Source: a virus. Taken from it: a DNA stretch of 64,000 nucleotides. The number at the start of each line of letters is the position of its first letter. Within the stretch, counting starts at the first letter, position 1. A program made the position numbers and the translations under genes. A model generated the notes under the pieces. It searched no databases, was not told where the DNA came from, and saw only the letters and a list, made by a program, of their open reading frames with translations. The DNA lies in IMG/VR virus record IMGVR_UViG_3300045970_000027, positions 1 to 64,000 of that record; one strand, 5' to 3'. This document shows positions 33,101 through 40,555 of this stretch, in pieces.

Positions 33101-33549
33101 CAGTAGCCTGCGTAGGCCCCGCTGGAGCCATCAACGAACGAGTCGCCACGCTGGATGGCAGACGGGACGATGTGGCCGTTCGCGGTGGTAGCGCCTGCCG
33201 ACGGGTCGATCATCGGAGGCGTAGACGAGGTGACCGTATGGGCCGCACCGAGGGTCTCCTGCGAGACGTTGGCGCGGTGGCCGGTCGGAGGGGTCGGGTC
33301 GCCAGCAGCCGTGTTCCCCTTGACGCGGAGGTCTCCCCGCAGGGGCGGGACGGCCGGGGCGTGCGCGAAGGCCTCGATGGCGCTGTTGCCCATCGGGACT
33401 CGGGGGGAGCCAATGCGAGCCATGCCAGCAAGGGCCTCTTCGGGGGTGGGGAGATTCACGCGTCCTCCTTTAGGAGCAGACCAGATGTGCGCCGAGGGAG
33501 CGCCCATGCGACGTCGGATTGCATGTCCTGCACTACGCCAATCAGCCAT
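33100..33549 (-). CDS. Hypothetical disordered protein
   Basis: 149 codons from ATG 33549 with AAAGGAG upstream. Basic N-terminus, then Pro/Ala/Gly/Thr-rich sequence with GAAHTV similar to its downstream neighbour. No fold recognised. Confidence 0.55.
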   Translation of the reverse strand: MADWRSAGHAIRRRMGAPSAHIWSAPKGGRVNLPTPEEALAGMARIGSPRVPMGNSAIEAFAHAPAVPPLRGDLRVKGNTAAGDPTPPTGHRANVSQETLGAAHTVTSSTPPMIDPSAGATTANGHIVPSAIQRGDSFVDGSSGAYAGY

Positions 33550-33610
33550 GGGAAGGCTCCTTTCGCACTACCACCACGGTAGGTACGAGAGGTCGTGCTG
33601 TCTGGGCTAA

Positions 33611-33904
33611 CTAGTGAACAGTCACCGAGAAGAGAATCGCCGAGATCGTGCCGTCCCGAGACTCGATGCTGGTGAAGCCGGGGACGCAGGAGAGGTCGTA
33701 CCCGCGAGGAGCCACGTACCCCCGCGCGATGGCGATGGCCTTGACTGCCTGATTCACGGAGCCTGCGCCGACTGCTCGCAGTTTGACGCTCTTCGTCTCG
33801 TACAGTGCGTGAGCAATCGCCGAGGCGACTGACTGGGGATTCGATCCCGCGCTGACGCGGAGTGGCTGATCCTCGGAGGAACCAGCAGCGGTTGATTCGG
33901 TCAT
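33611..33904 (-). CDS. SpoVS-like protein
   Basis: 97 codons from ATG 33904. After a short disordered start, LRVSAGSNPQSVASAIAHAL and VNQAVKAIAIARGYVAPRG match the SpoVS family almost through its whole length. SpoVS proteins are small Alba-like dimers that affect sporulation and septation in Bacillus and probably bind nucleic acid or regulate gene expression. In a phage it may alter host development. The start is preceded by a 9-bp inverted repeat (33909-33949). Confidence 0.85.
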   Translation of the reverse strand: MTESTAAGSSEDQPLRVSAGSNPQSVASAIAHALYETKSVKLRAVGAGSVNQAVKAIAIARGYVAPRGYDLSCVPGFTSIESRDGTISAILFSVTVH

Positions 33905-33908
33905 GTCG

Positions 33909-33949
33909 ATACCTTGGGGTCCGTTGGGTGTTCGGTTCTACCAAGGTAT
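33909..33949. promoter_or_regulatory. 9-bp inverted repeat and DNA element before spoVS gene
   Basis: ATACCTTGG (33909-33917) and CCAAGGTAT (33941-33949) are perfect inverted repeats across 23 bp; a TTAGTCAGAGT element overlaps the outer end. Likely operator pair. Confidence 0.5.
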
Positions 33950-33972
33950 TAGTCAGAGTTGGCATGGTCAGG

Positions 33973-34557
33973 CTAAACCCTCGCCGCGTCGCGGAACTTC
34001 GGATCCTGCATCTTCTCGATTGACTCCCGCTGGGAAGCGGTATCCCATCCTCCACGGGCGATTCTGGCGATGACGTATGAGTCGGCCATGTTGTCATCCG
34101 AGAACTCCACGCCCCACCGCTTGTACACCGCGAGCATGACCTCGCTCTTCTTGGCGGTCCCCTTATCGGTGGCGTACTTCTTGACCACAGTTGGGGGGAC
34201 CATCAGCGGGAAGCGGTGGTCAAACGGCATGTTCTGGTAGCACCACAATTTGACGACGGCTGCCAGTTCACCAAGAACCGCAGCACTCTGGCTGTGGAAC
34301 ACCCCAGACTCGATAGCGATGTTGAGTGGGTGGTGCCCAGCATCGGTGATTGTGGAGTACTTCTCCGACAGCCAGTTACTGATGTCGATGAGGCGTTCGA
34401 TACCCCGATGCTCGGAGGTGTAGACCCACGACTCAAAGTGATCGCTCTTGGCAGCGATAACCGTTAGGGCGAAGCCAGTCAGGCTTGGGTCGATGCCGAT
34501 GTAGACCGGTGACGGAAGTTGGGTCAGCAGGCCGCCGTCTACGTGGTTCCTAGCCAC
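33973..34557 (-). CDS. RuvC-like Holliday junction resolvase
   Basis: 194 codons from GTG 34557. IGIDPSLTGFAL near the start carries the first catalytic Asp, IAIESGVF (about 82) the Glu, and DNMADSYVIA (about 162) the last Asp pair, as in the RNase H-like RuvC fold. It resolves four-way junctions made by phage recombination. A longer upstream frame was rejected because the GTG overlaps the previous stop. Confidence 0.8.
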   Translation of the reverse strand: MARNHVDGGLLTQLPSPVYIGIDPSLTGFALTVIAAKSDHFESWVYTSEHRGIERLIDISNWLSEKYSTITDAGHHPLNIAIESGVFHSQSAAVLGELAAVVKLWCYQNMPFDHRFPLMVPPTVVKKYATDKGTAKKSEVMLAVYKRWGVEFSDDNMADSYVIARIARGGWDTASQRESIEKMQDPKFRDAARV

Positions 34558-35131
34558 GGGCTTCCTTCCATCGAGCGATGACGTCGAGGGCGAGGTAGCC
34601 CATGAGGTCGAGGCCGGGGTACTCGCCGTCTCCCCCATCGTCAGCCATACCGTTCTTGAGGCGGTTGACCTTGTCGTCCATCCGTACCGCCATGCGCTGC
34701 CGCGTGGTCAGTCCGGTAGTGAAGACCTCGATGGGGTTGAGTGCCGAGTCGCCATACCGCTGGTTCTTCAGCAGGAGGAGGGTTGTCAGGGCGATCCCGA
34801 CCTCAGCGATCTGGCGCTGCGTGCTGTCTCCCCCGAGAAGGAGGACACCGCCTATCGCCTCAAGACCCTGCTGGGGGGTCCACCCATCGGGCAGACCCTC
34901 CCAGTCAGAGTAGGGACGGGACTCGTTACTGAGGACGGGGGCGACCTGCGTCTCCTTCATGGTGTGAACGACGCTGGTCAGTTTGCCGAGGATGCGGGTC
35001 ACCTTGGTGCCGCACTCAGGGCAGGTTCCCTTGGCGAAACGTCGACCGTTCGTCTCTTCTACACGGCGGTCCTCGATGTACCAGACCTCCTTGCACTTGA
35101 CGCAGTAGGCCTCGTCCTCAGTGCTGCTCAT
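34550..35131 (-). CDS. Zinc-ribbon (DUF5679-like) fused to a nucleotide-modification-type domain
   Basis: 193 codons from ATG 35131. Residues 9-45 (YCVKCKE ... CPECG) are a zinc ribbon. From about residue 90 the sequence has LLLKNQRYGDSALNP and MDDKVNRLKNG, the pattern of the all-alpha DUF1599/Nmad1-type family. The two domains join at VVHTMKE, whose DNA is a near copy of the 13-bp palindrome and contains an ATG, so the gene may be a fusion at an old gene boundary. Confidence 0.65.
   Translation of the reverse strand: MSSTEDEAYCVKCKEVWYIEDRRVEETNGRRFAKGTCPECGTKVTRILGKLTSVVHTMKETQVAPVLSNESRPYSDWEGLPDGWTPQQGLEAIGGVLLLGGDSTQRQIAEVGIALTTLLLLKNQRYGDSALNPIEVFTTGLTTRQRMAVRMDDKVNRLKNGMADDGGDGEYPGLDLMGYLALDVIARWKEARG
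34956..34968. promoter_or_regulatory. Near-palindrome TTCATGGTGTGAA
   Basis: One base away from the consensus palindrome; located at the domain junction of a fused gene. Confidence 0.45.
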
Positions 35132-35505
35132 GCCGCGATGGCCACCGTGTTCAGGTTCTCCGCTGCACCGAGCGTGCGCCATATGGCGACCGGACGGCTG
35201 CCACCGCCAGTACGGGTCGCCTTCGTGAAGTAGCCGGTCGTGTCGACCAGACCGTTCTTCGCCATATGGCGCAGCATCGGGCCGAGGATGCGGTGGTCGA
35301 TCTGGGCCTTCGGGAGGGTGCCCTTCTCAACGGCCTTGTCGATCTCGGCCCAGATGTGGTCCATCGTGAAGGTCGAGTGGCGGCGGGTGGTCCGGTTGAT
35401 CGCCGTGAAGACGACGCGGAGCCACTCCTGCTGGACGGCATCGTACGAGCCGTACTTGTGCTTGTTCGCGTGGATGAACGACTTGGTAAGCATGGAAGGG
35501 GTCAT
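35128..35505 (-). CDS. Hypothetical protein, winged-helix-like
   Basis: 125 codons from ATG 35505 with CTAGGAGAA upstream. Helices followed by LGPMLRHMAKNGLVDTTG suggest a winged helix with DNA-reading helix and wing. May be a regulator; not assigned. Confidence 0.55.
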   Translation of the reverse strand: MTPSMLTKSFIHANKHKYGSYDAVQQEWLRVVFTAINRTTRRHSTFTMDHIWAEIDKAVEKGTLPKAQIDHRILGPMLRHMAKNGLVDTTGYFTKATRTGGGSRPVAIWRTLGAAENLNTVAIAA

Positions 35506-35518
35506 GGTGCCAGTTCTC

Positions 35519-35680
35519 CTAGTACTCGTAGTTTTCGTAGTTGAGGCTGCGAACGATGCCGATCTTGGAAGCGATGGCCATGATCTTCTTGAGGTCGGGC
35601 TCCTCGGAGACCTCGACTCGGAGGTTGAGGTACATCGTGGTCTTGCTCTCTGTCGGTTCTTCGATGGGTGAGACGGTCAT
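35519..35680 (-). CDS. Small hypothetical protein (53 aa)
   Basis: ATG 35680 with AAGGAGAAC upstream to a TAG at 35519. Acidic start, beta strand MYLNLRVEV, then a helix. Found by reading the gap between two genes; strong ribosome site supports it. Confidence 0.55.
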   Translation of the reverse strand: MTVSPIEEPTESKTTMYLNLRVEVSEEPDLKKIMAIASKIGIVRSLNYENYEY

Positions 35681-35692
35681 GCGTTGTTCTCC

Positions 35693-36166
35693 TTAGAAGG
35701 TTCTGCGACGGGTTGTATTCGATGTGCGACGGGTTAGTTCCCGACTGACGAGCGCAGTGTCACGCTCGATGTTGTTGGCCATGGCCTCGATCAACTTGCG
35801 GTATGCGTGTAGTTCCTCGACCGACTCTTTGAGAGCCAAGACGTCAGGGTCGGTAGCGACCTCAGCGCGAGCGAACGTCACGCGGTTCTCGCTCTTGCCC
35901 GTCCCCCGCAGCATCTTTGTCTGCTCCAAGATGGACAAGCGCTTCTCATACGAGCGCTCGTCCACTTGGGAGCAGGAGACCTGCACGGCGATGAAGTCGG
36001 CGTAGGCGGTTAACTTGCTGTAGAGGACCATCAGGGCCTCATCACCCAGATCCGTGATGTCGGCTGGGAGACTGGGGATGTCGTACAGAGGCTTAGCCGG
36101 GACCTTGATGCCCTGAGACTCAAGGGCGCTCACGGCTGCCTGCGACTGGGTGTTGGCGTACAGCAT
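35693..36166 (-). CDS. Hypothetical helical protein
   Basis: 157 codons from ATG 36166, sharing one base with the upstream stop. Mostly long helices (LMVLYSKLTAYADFIAV; LKESVEELHAYRKLI), with an Arg-rich C-terminus. Coupled to the Cas4-like gene, so perhaps a partner. Function unknown. Confidence 0.6.
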   Translation of the reverse strand: MLYANTQSQAAVSALESQGIKVPAKPLYDIPSLPADITDLGDEALMVLYSKLTAYADFIAVQVSCSQVDERSYEKRLSILEQTKMLRGTGKSENRVTFARAEVATDPDVLALKESVEELHAYRKLIEAMANNIERDTALVSRELTRRTSNTTRRRTF

Positions 36167-37047
36167 CAGCCCACCAACTCTGAGAAGGGAGCGCACGCCT
36201 TGCAGGAGCCGGTGGTGCTCTGGCTGCAAGTCGGGGCTACATGTGACGTCCTGACGGCGTACTGGATGTCGAACGCGGTATCCAGCATGTCCTTGGCGAT
36301 GTCGGCGTTCCGCTGGACGACGAACTCCTTGTAGGCCTGATTGAGTTTCAGTTCCATGATGAAGACGATCTCGTTGGGTGCCGGGTACTCCAGTAGGCCC
36401 TTCGCCTCCATCATGTGGGCGATCTCAAGGTAGAGGAAGCCCTGACGGAGGTAGGTCGGGAATGGGCGACGGATGTTCTTCCATGCCGTCTCAACGTCGG
36501 TGTCGATGATGAGGGCTGGCTGCTCCATCCGGATCGTGCCGGGGCCGACGCTCTTGACCTCTAGGAAGAAGTCGGCACCGAGACCGCGCACCCAGCCGTC
36601 AGCGTGACCGGCCAGCAGGAGGTCGTCGTCAATGAGTCCGACCTCGGCGTACTTGAGGAGGTCAGAGCCGCAGGAGTGGCAGTGGAACGGGGACTGCGCC
36701 CAGAACGTGTGGTGGCAGTTCAGGCACTTCCACTTCCCGTAGAGGTTTCCCATCTCACCGATACGACTCTGCCACTTCGCGTGGATGGCGTGGCCCTCAT
36801 CGAAGATGTTCTGCAGCCGAAGGTTCGGGTTGTCCTCGACCGGGGCCTTGCCGACGACCTTGAAGTAGTAGGCGCGAGCGCAGAAGTCGCGCTTGCAGAG
36901 ATCGGAAGGATGGATGACGTCAGTGCGACGGTCTTCCTTCGGCCGAGAGATGAGGTACCTCTCGATGGGTCCGATCAGCCGTGTGTCGTGCTTCTTAGTG
37001 TCGAGGTACTTGCTTAATGAACTGCTTGGCTTTGAGGCCGCCATCAT
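36166..37047 (-). CDS. Cas4/RecB-like PD-(D/E)XK exonuclease
   Basis: 293 codons. DLCKRDFCARAYYF (about 50-63) gives the first Cys of the family; CLNCHH and CHSCG (about 109-128) add a zinc ribbon; AGHADGWV and FLEVKSV (about 146-165) are the nuclease motifs; the tail has three more Cys (C, CKAC) as in the Fe-S clasp of Cas4 and AddB. It probably trims DNA ends for recombination. Its start overlaps the WhiB-like gene by about 50 nt; a start three bases in is possible. Confidence 0.75.
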   Translation of the reverse strand: MMAASKPSSSLSKYLDTKKHDTRLIGPIERYLISRPKEDRRTDVIHPSDLCKRDFCARAYYFKVVGKAPVEDNPNLRLQNIFDEGHAIHAKWQSRIGEMGNLYGKWKCLNCHHTFWAQSPFHCHSCGSDLLKYAEVGLIDDDLLLAGHADGWVRGLGADFFLEVKSVGPGTIRMEQPALIIDTDVETAWKNIRRPFPTYLRQGFLYLEIAHMMEAKGLLEYPAPNEIVFIMELKLNQAYKEFVVQRNADIAKDMLDTAFDIQYAVRTSHVAPTCSQSTTGSCKACAPFSELVG

Positions 37048-37522
37048 TCTCCATCACCCATTGTTTGAACGTGGTGTTCTTGAGTCGAAGTGCCTTGAAC
37101 TTACGGAGGAGGTGGGATCGTTCACGGTGTGAAAGGCCGCCCCAGATCCCGTGGGTGTCTTCCATCTGGACGGCGTGCAAGAGGCACTCCTTGCGTACGG
37201 AGCACTCTGGGTCCCCCTCGCCGGTCCCCCAGCAGATGGCCTTGGCCTCGTCTGCGATGGTCTTGTAGAGGGCCTTGTCACGGGGCGGGTAGAAGATGTC
37301 GCCGACCTGCGGCGTCCCGTCTTCCCCGGCGTAGAGGTAGGTCGTGTCCCGGCTGATGCACTTGGAGGTGTATCGCCATGCCCATTCTGGCTCGTAGTCC
37401 ACTGGTCTCCCATTGAAGTCGCGTATATGGCGGCATCGGCAGGGCAGTAGGACTGGCGTCCTGTGTAACACGGGGTGGCAGTAGGGGTCACAGACCCTCA
37501 CCTGTTTCAGTGAGGTAGTCAT
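36995..37522 (-). CDS. WhiB-family transcription factor, atypical cysteine spacing
   Basis: 175 codons from ATG 37522; a GTG at 37501 is also possible. The signature GIWGGLSHRER (about residues 138-148) and the charged basic tail are those of WhiB proteins. The Fe-S cysteines are ICWGTGEGDPECSVRKEC, i.e. C-x9-C-x5-C where the family has C-x2-C-x5-C, so seven residues are inserted. The codons for SHRER coincide with the 13-bp palindrome at 37121. Phage WhiB proteins can override host regulators of division and exclusion. Confidence 0.75.
   Translation of the reverse strand: MTTSLKQVRVCDPYCHPVLHRTPVLLPCRCRHIRDFNGRPVDYEPEWAWRYTSKCISRDTTYLYAGEDGTPQVGDIFYPPRDKALYKTIADEAKAICWGTGEGDPECSVRKECLLHAVQMEDTHGIWGGLSHRERSHLLRKFKALRLKNTTFKQWVMENDGGLKAKQFIKQVPRH
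37121..37133. promoter_or_regulatory. 13-bp palindrome TTCACGGTGTGAA in whiB-like gene
   Basis: Sits on the codons of the conserved SHRER signature. Confidence 0.7.
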
Positions 37523-37799
37523 CCTCAAGAAGGATGAAGTAGTTCTTGCCGCCGAGGGCGACAGCGAAGAGCGGGATGCGACTGGCCATGATGGCCTGCT
37601 TCTCCAGTTTGACGAGGTCCTCAGCCTTCAGGCTGTACGACTTGGCAGCAGTGAACTTGTGCTCCACCAAGTACTTCTCGGACCTCACGTCGCCCTTCCT
37701 CGACCAGAACGCACCTGAGGCGGCGACGGTAGTTCCACCAAGAGTCTTGGCGAGCCGCTTCTCATGCTTCTGACTCTCCTTGAGTCCTTGGGGCTTCAC
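37488..37799 (-). CDS. PD-(D/E)XK nuclease, Holliday junction resolvase-like
   Basis: 103 codons from GTG 37799. GDVRSEKYLVEHKFTAAKSY carries the acidic residue and E-x-K of the PD-(D/E)XK core. Length fits small phage resolvases. A promoter TTGCAT-N17-TACAGT lies upstream inside an inverted repeat. Confidence 0.65.
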   Translation of the reverse strand: MKPQGLKESQKHEKRLAKTLGGTTVAASGAFWSRKGDVRSEKYLVEHKFTAAKSYSLKAEDLVKLEKQAIMASRIPLFAVALGGKNYFILLEDDYLTETGEGL

Positions 37800-37802
37800 G
37801 TA

Positions 37803-37871
37803 CGGAGGCCTCGGGTCATGGCGCTAACTGTAGTACAGACTTGCACCACATGCAACACCCCGAGGCCTCCG
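37803..37871 (-). promoter_or_regulatory. Promoter flanked by 13-bp inverted repeat
   Basis: CGGAGGCCTCGGG (37803-37815) and CCCGAGGCCTCCG (37859-37871) are perfect inverted repeats, each holding the palindrome GAGGCCTC. Between them, on the reverse strand, are TTGCAT (37855-37850) and TACAGT (37832-37827) with 17 bp spacing. It could be two operators around a promoter or, in RNA, a stem after the lysin gene. Confidence 0.6.
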
Positions 37872-37881
37872 CGTGTCGTGA

Positions 37882-38301
37882 TTACGTGCCGCTGCAGTAC
37901 GTCCCGTGCCACGCTCTAATCCCGCCACGCTCGATGCTGTGTATGAAGACAGCGTCTTGTGCGTACGGTGGCGCAGCAGACGCAGGCATGTACGCCCACG
38001 GCTTTGCGAGTGGTGTGAATCGAGCATTGCCAGTCCACGTCGACTGGATCATTTGGTAGGCCCCGGCGGCCGATGAGACACGGCGGTTTGGGTAGCGGGC
38101 CTTGTAGTGCCCCGCGTTGATCGACTCATGCCGACGAATGCAGTACCCGAGGTCTCGGATCCATTTCGGCTTACCGTGCCACACCTTGGTGGCTCCGGAG
38201 TCGTTCCACATGTTGGGGGTGCTAACTACGACAGGTTGACTTTCGTGTGCGACCTGCGGCGCGAATATGAGACTTGCTGTGAAGAACAGTGGTGCCCACA
38301 T
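37882..38301 (-). CDS. Secreted Rpf/lysozyme-like cell-wall hydrolase
   Basis: 139 codons from ATG 38301 with AAAGGTGAG upstream. Residues 1-20 form a signal peptide (WAPLFFTASLIFAPQVAHES). The domain YCIRRHESINAGHYKARYPN ... SSAAGAYQMIQSTW has the catalytic Glu and fold signature of Rpf/transglycosylase enzymes of actinobacteria and their phages. It would cut peptidoglycan from outside. It lies in the replication block, not in a lysis cassette. A longer frame upstream is a shadow of recA. Confidence 0.75.
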   Translation of the reverse strand: MWAPLFFTASLIFAPQVAHESQPVVVSTPNMWNDSGATKVWHGKPKWIRDLGYCIRRHESINAGHYKARYPNRRVSSAAGAYQMIQSTWTGNARFTPLAKPWAYMPASAAPPYAQDAVFIHSIERGGIRAWHGTYCSGT

Positions 38302-38347
38302 AGGCTCACCTTTCGTCAGACGACAGGGACAAGGGTTCGGATTCCGA

Positions 38348-39397
38348 TCATGCAGCCACCTCCTCTGGGGTACGGGGTTCATCGGGGGTCGTGAGGGCCA
38401 ACTGGCGCAGTTCCTCAGCAAGAGTGATGTCCTCGCGGACGGCGTTGATGATGCCGTCGACGCCCTGCCACTTGTCGTCCTTGTAGTAGTACCAAGCACC
38501 CCTTCGGGTGATGATCTCCTTGACGAGGCAGAGGGCGACGATCTCCTTGCCGAAGTCGATCTCACCGGGAAGGCACTGCCCACCCTCATCGAAGTACATG
38601 TCGATGAAGGCGACACGGTGGGGCGGGGCCGACTTGTTCTTGAGAGTCCGAAGACGCATACTCTGGCCAATCCGCTTCTTGTTGCCTGACGGGCCGATCT
38701 CGATCCACTCGTCGCGCTTGACCTCAGTACGGGTGAAGTAGGCGTAGTCCTTTCCGACACCACCGGGAGTCGTACGGGGGTCGCCATGCATGACGCCGAT
38801 CTTGAAGCGCCACTGGTTGACCATGATGCCGATGATCGGCCGCTCTGACTCGGTCAACGAGCGCTGCATGGCCGCGCCGACCTTACGGAAGAACTTGTTG
38901 GTCAGCATGGCCCCACGACCGATGGTCAGTTCGTCCATCCCCTTGGCGACCTCAGGAGAGGGTGTCAGGGCGGGGTAGGAGTCGATGACGATGCAGTCGA
39001 CCGCCTTACTCTCCGCGAACGCGAGGCAGGCATCGTAGGCCTCCTCCATGACGGTTGTCTCAACCACGATCACGCGAGTTGGGTCGACCCCACAGGTGAT
39101 GGCCCAGTCGGCTACCCACGGCTCTGCCGCTACCCAGACTGCGGTGTAGTCGGGGTCCTTAGCCTGATTGTGGGCGATCATCTTCATGGCGAGGTACGAC
39201 TTACCGTGACTCGGCTCTCCTACGAGTTCATGCCATTGGTTGACAGGGAAGCCTCCACCAAGGATGTAGTCGTAGGTTACGGATCCAGTACTGACACGAC
39301 CACCGAACTCTGTGATGTCGGACGCCACGACGAGGACGTCGCCACCCAACTTCTTGTTGAGGTCGGCGATGATCTTCTTGGCCTCTGGGCTGATCAC
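38348..39397 (-). CDS. RecA-like recombinase
   Basis: 349 codons from ATG 39397. Walker A GEPSHGKSYL (about 62-71), Walker B CIVIDSYPAL (about 133-142) and later GIMVNQWRFK match the RecA/UvsX fold. It drives strand exchange and replication restart. Overlaps the next gene by 4 nt. Confidence 0.85.
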   Translation of the reverse strand: MISPEAKKIIADLNKKLGGDVLVVASDITEFGGRVSTGSVTYDYILGGGFPVNQWHELVGEPSHGKSYLAMKMIAHNQAKDPDYTAVWVAAEPWVADWAITCGVDPTRVIVVETTVMEEAYDACLAFAESKAVDCIVIDSYPALTPSPEVAKGMDELTIGRGAMLTNKFFRKVGAAMQRSLTESERPIIGIMVNQWRFKIGVMHGDPRTTPGGVGKDYAYFTRTEVKRDEWIEIGPSGNKKRIGQSMRLRTLKNKSAPPHRVAFIDMYFDEGGQCLPGEIDFGKEIVALCLVKEIITRRGAWYYYKDDKWQGVDGIINAVREDITLAEELRQLALTTPDEPRTPEEVAA

Positions 39398-39639
39398 TTG
39401 ATGTCCTCCACGGTGATGGCTCCTTCTGGGATGGTCGCGCTTATGAGTGCGTCGCTGACCTTGAAGTTCACGGTCTTGACGAGGCCTGACGGGAGGTTGA
39501 TGTCGATGTTCAGGGTCACCGTGTCGTTCTCGTAGACGTACGTCTTGTAGTTGGTCAAGAGCCAGCCCGTTCGGGGATCACCGTTAGACAGTCTCTTCTT
39601 ACGCTCTCGCTTGGTCTCCTTTCGGAGGTGGATGATCAT
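39394..39639 (-). CDS. Small hypothetical protein
   Basis: 81 codons from ATG 39639. Basic N-terminus (RKETKRERKKRL) and beta-rich remainder. Coupled to recA. Function unknown. Confidence 0.6.
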   Translation of the reverse strand: MIIHLRKETKRERKKRLSNGDPRTGWLLTNYKTYVYENDTVTLNIDINLPSGLVKTVNFKVSDALISATIPEGAITVEDIK

Positions 39640-39998
39640 GGGGTCGGTAGTCCTTGCATCTCTCGTCCTTCGGTGTAGCCGCAGGAGTAACAGCGCGGGG
39701 GAACCTTCGCCATCCCGGTCTGGCTAACCACTGCGGCGCTATTGGCTCGGGAGAAGAAGAGGTCGCTCCCGCACATCGGGCAGTTGGACGACTCCGTACG
39801 AGCCGCCTCTCCACCCCTCCACTGCATGGCGGCATCGAACGTGTTCTCGATGGTCACTTGGATGTCCTGCTGCCTCTGCTGCGGCTGTGCTGGGGGCTGG
39901 TACTGGGGCCGCTGGGTTACCGGAGGTCCCGGTCGGTACGCAGGGGGCGCTGCAGGCTGCGGGTTCCCCATCTTGTTGGCCCACCAACTACTGCTCAC
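39636..39998 (-). CDS. Zinc-ribbon protein with Pro/Gln-rich start
   Basis: 120 codons from GTG 39998 (GTGA overlap). Disordered Pro/Gln stretch (10-45), then CPMCGSD and CYSCGYT, a zinc ribbon. Possibly a partner of the RNA ligase or RecA. Confidence 0.6.
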   Translation of the reverse strand: MSSSWWANKMGNPQPAAPPAYRPGPPVTQRPQYQPPAQPQQRQQDIQVTIENTFDAAMQWRGGEAARTESSNCPMCGSDLFFSRANSAAVVSQTGMAKVPPRCYSCGYTEGREMQGLPTP

Positions 39999-40555
39999 GC
40001 TGCCCGCCCCTTCGGCTTCTCGTCGTCCTTGACAGTCGCCTTGAAGAGGCTGTTGGAGGCTGTATGGAAGACGACGACACCTTCGGGGTCCATGAAGCCG
40101 GGAGAGGCCACCGAGCCGAACTCAGACAGGAGGTCGAGTTGGTGGTCCACGGCCCCCGTGGTGAACGGTCCCTCGTACAGGATGGGGACTGCACGGAGGC
40201 ATGGGACGAGGTGGCCGATGGTCTCAGGGGTCCACCGAGACACGTTGAAGAGCGAGAACCGCTTCTCCGTCAGGCCGTACCCGCGCTGGACACCCTGACC
40301 CCACCACTCTCCGAAGTGGAGTCCTTCACCCAGAGTCTCAGCCAGTTCCCAGCGATTCTGGTCGACCCACTTCGCGAACCCGTGGTTGTCGTCGGACGGA
40401 GTGATGATCCGCTTGCGGGACTGGGCTACCACGATGGGGAAGCCGCCCTGATCGTAGGTGATGTTGATCGCGGCGTTCGTGCCGTCGATCTTCTCGGTGA
40501 TAACGATCTCCCGGTTGAGGCGGGGGATCTTAGGGAATGGAACGAAGTCAGTCAT
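39995..40555 (-). CDS. RNA ligase (T4 Rnl2-like)
   Basis: 186 codons from ATG 40555. The nucleotidyl motif EKIDGTNAA (about 21-29) has the lysine that takes AMP; GEWWGQG (about 80), PEGVVVFH (about 159) and FKATVKDDE (about 173) match motifs III, IV and V. The protein is short, only the catalytic core. It could seal RNA breaks, including tRNAs cut by host defence, after end healing by the HAD phosphatase. Confidence 0.8.
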   Translation of the reverse strand: MTDFVPFPKIPRLNREIVITEKIDGTNAAINITYDQGGFPIVVAQSRKRIITPSDDNHGFAKWVDQNRWELAETLGEGLHFGEWWGQGVQRGYGLTEKRFSLFNVSRWTPETIGHLVPCLRAVPILYEGPFTTGAVDHQLDLLSEFGSVASPGFMDPEGVVVFHTASNSLFKATVKDDEKPKGRAA

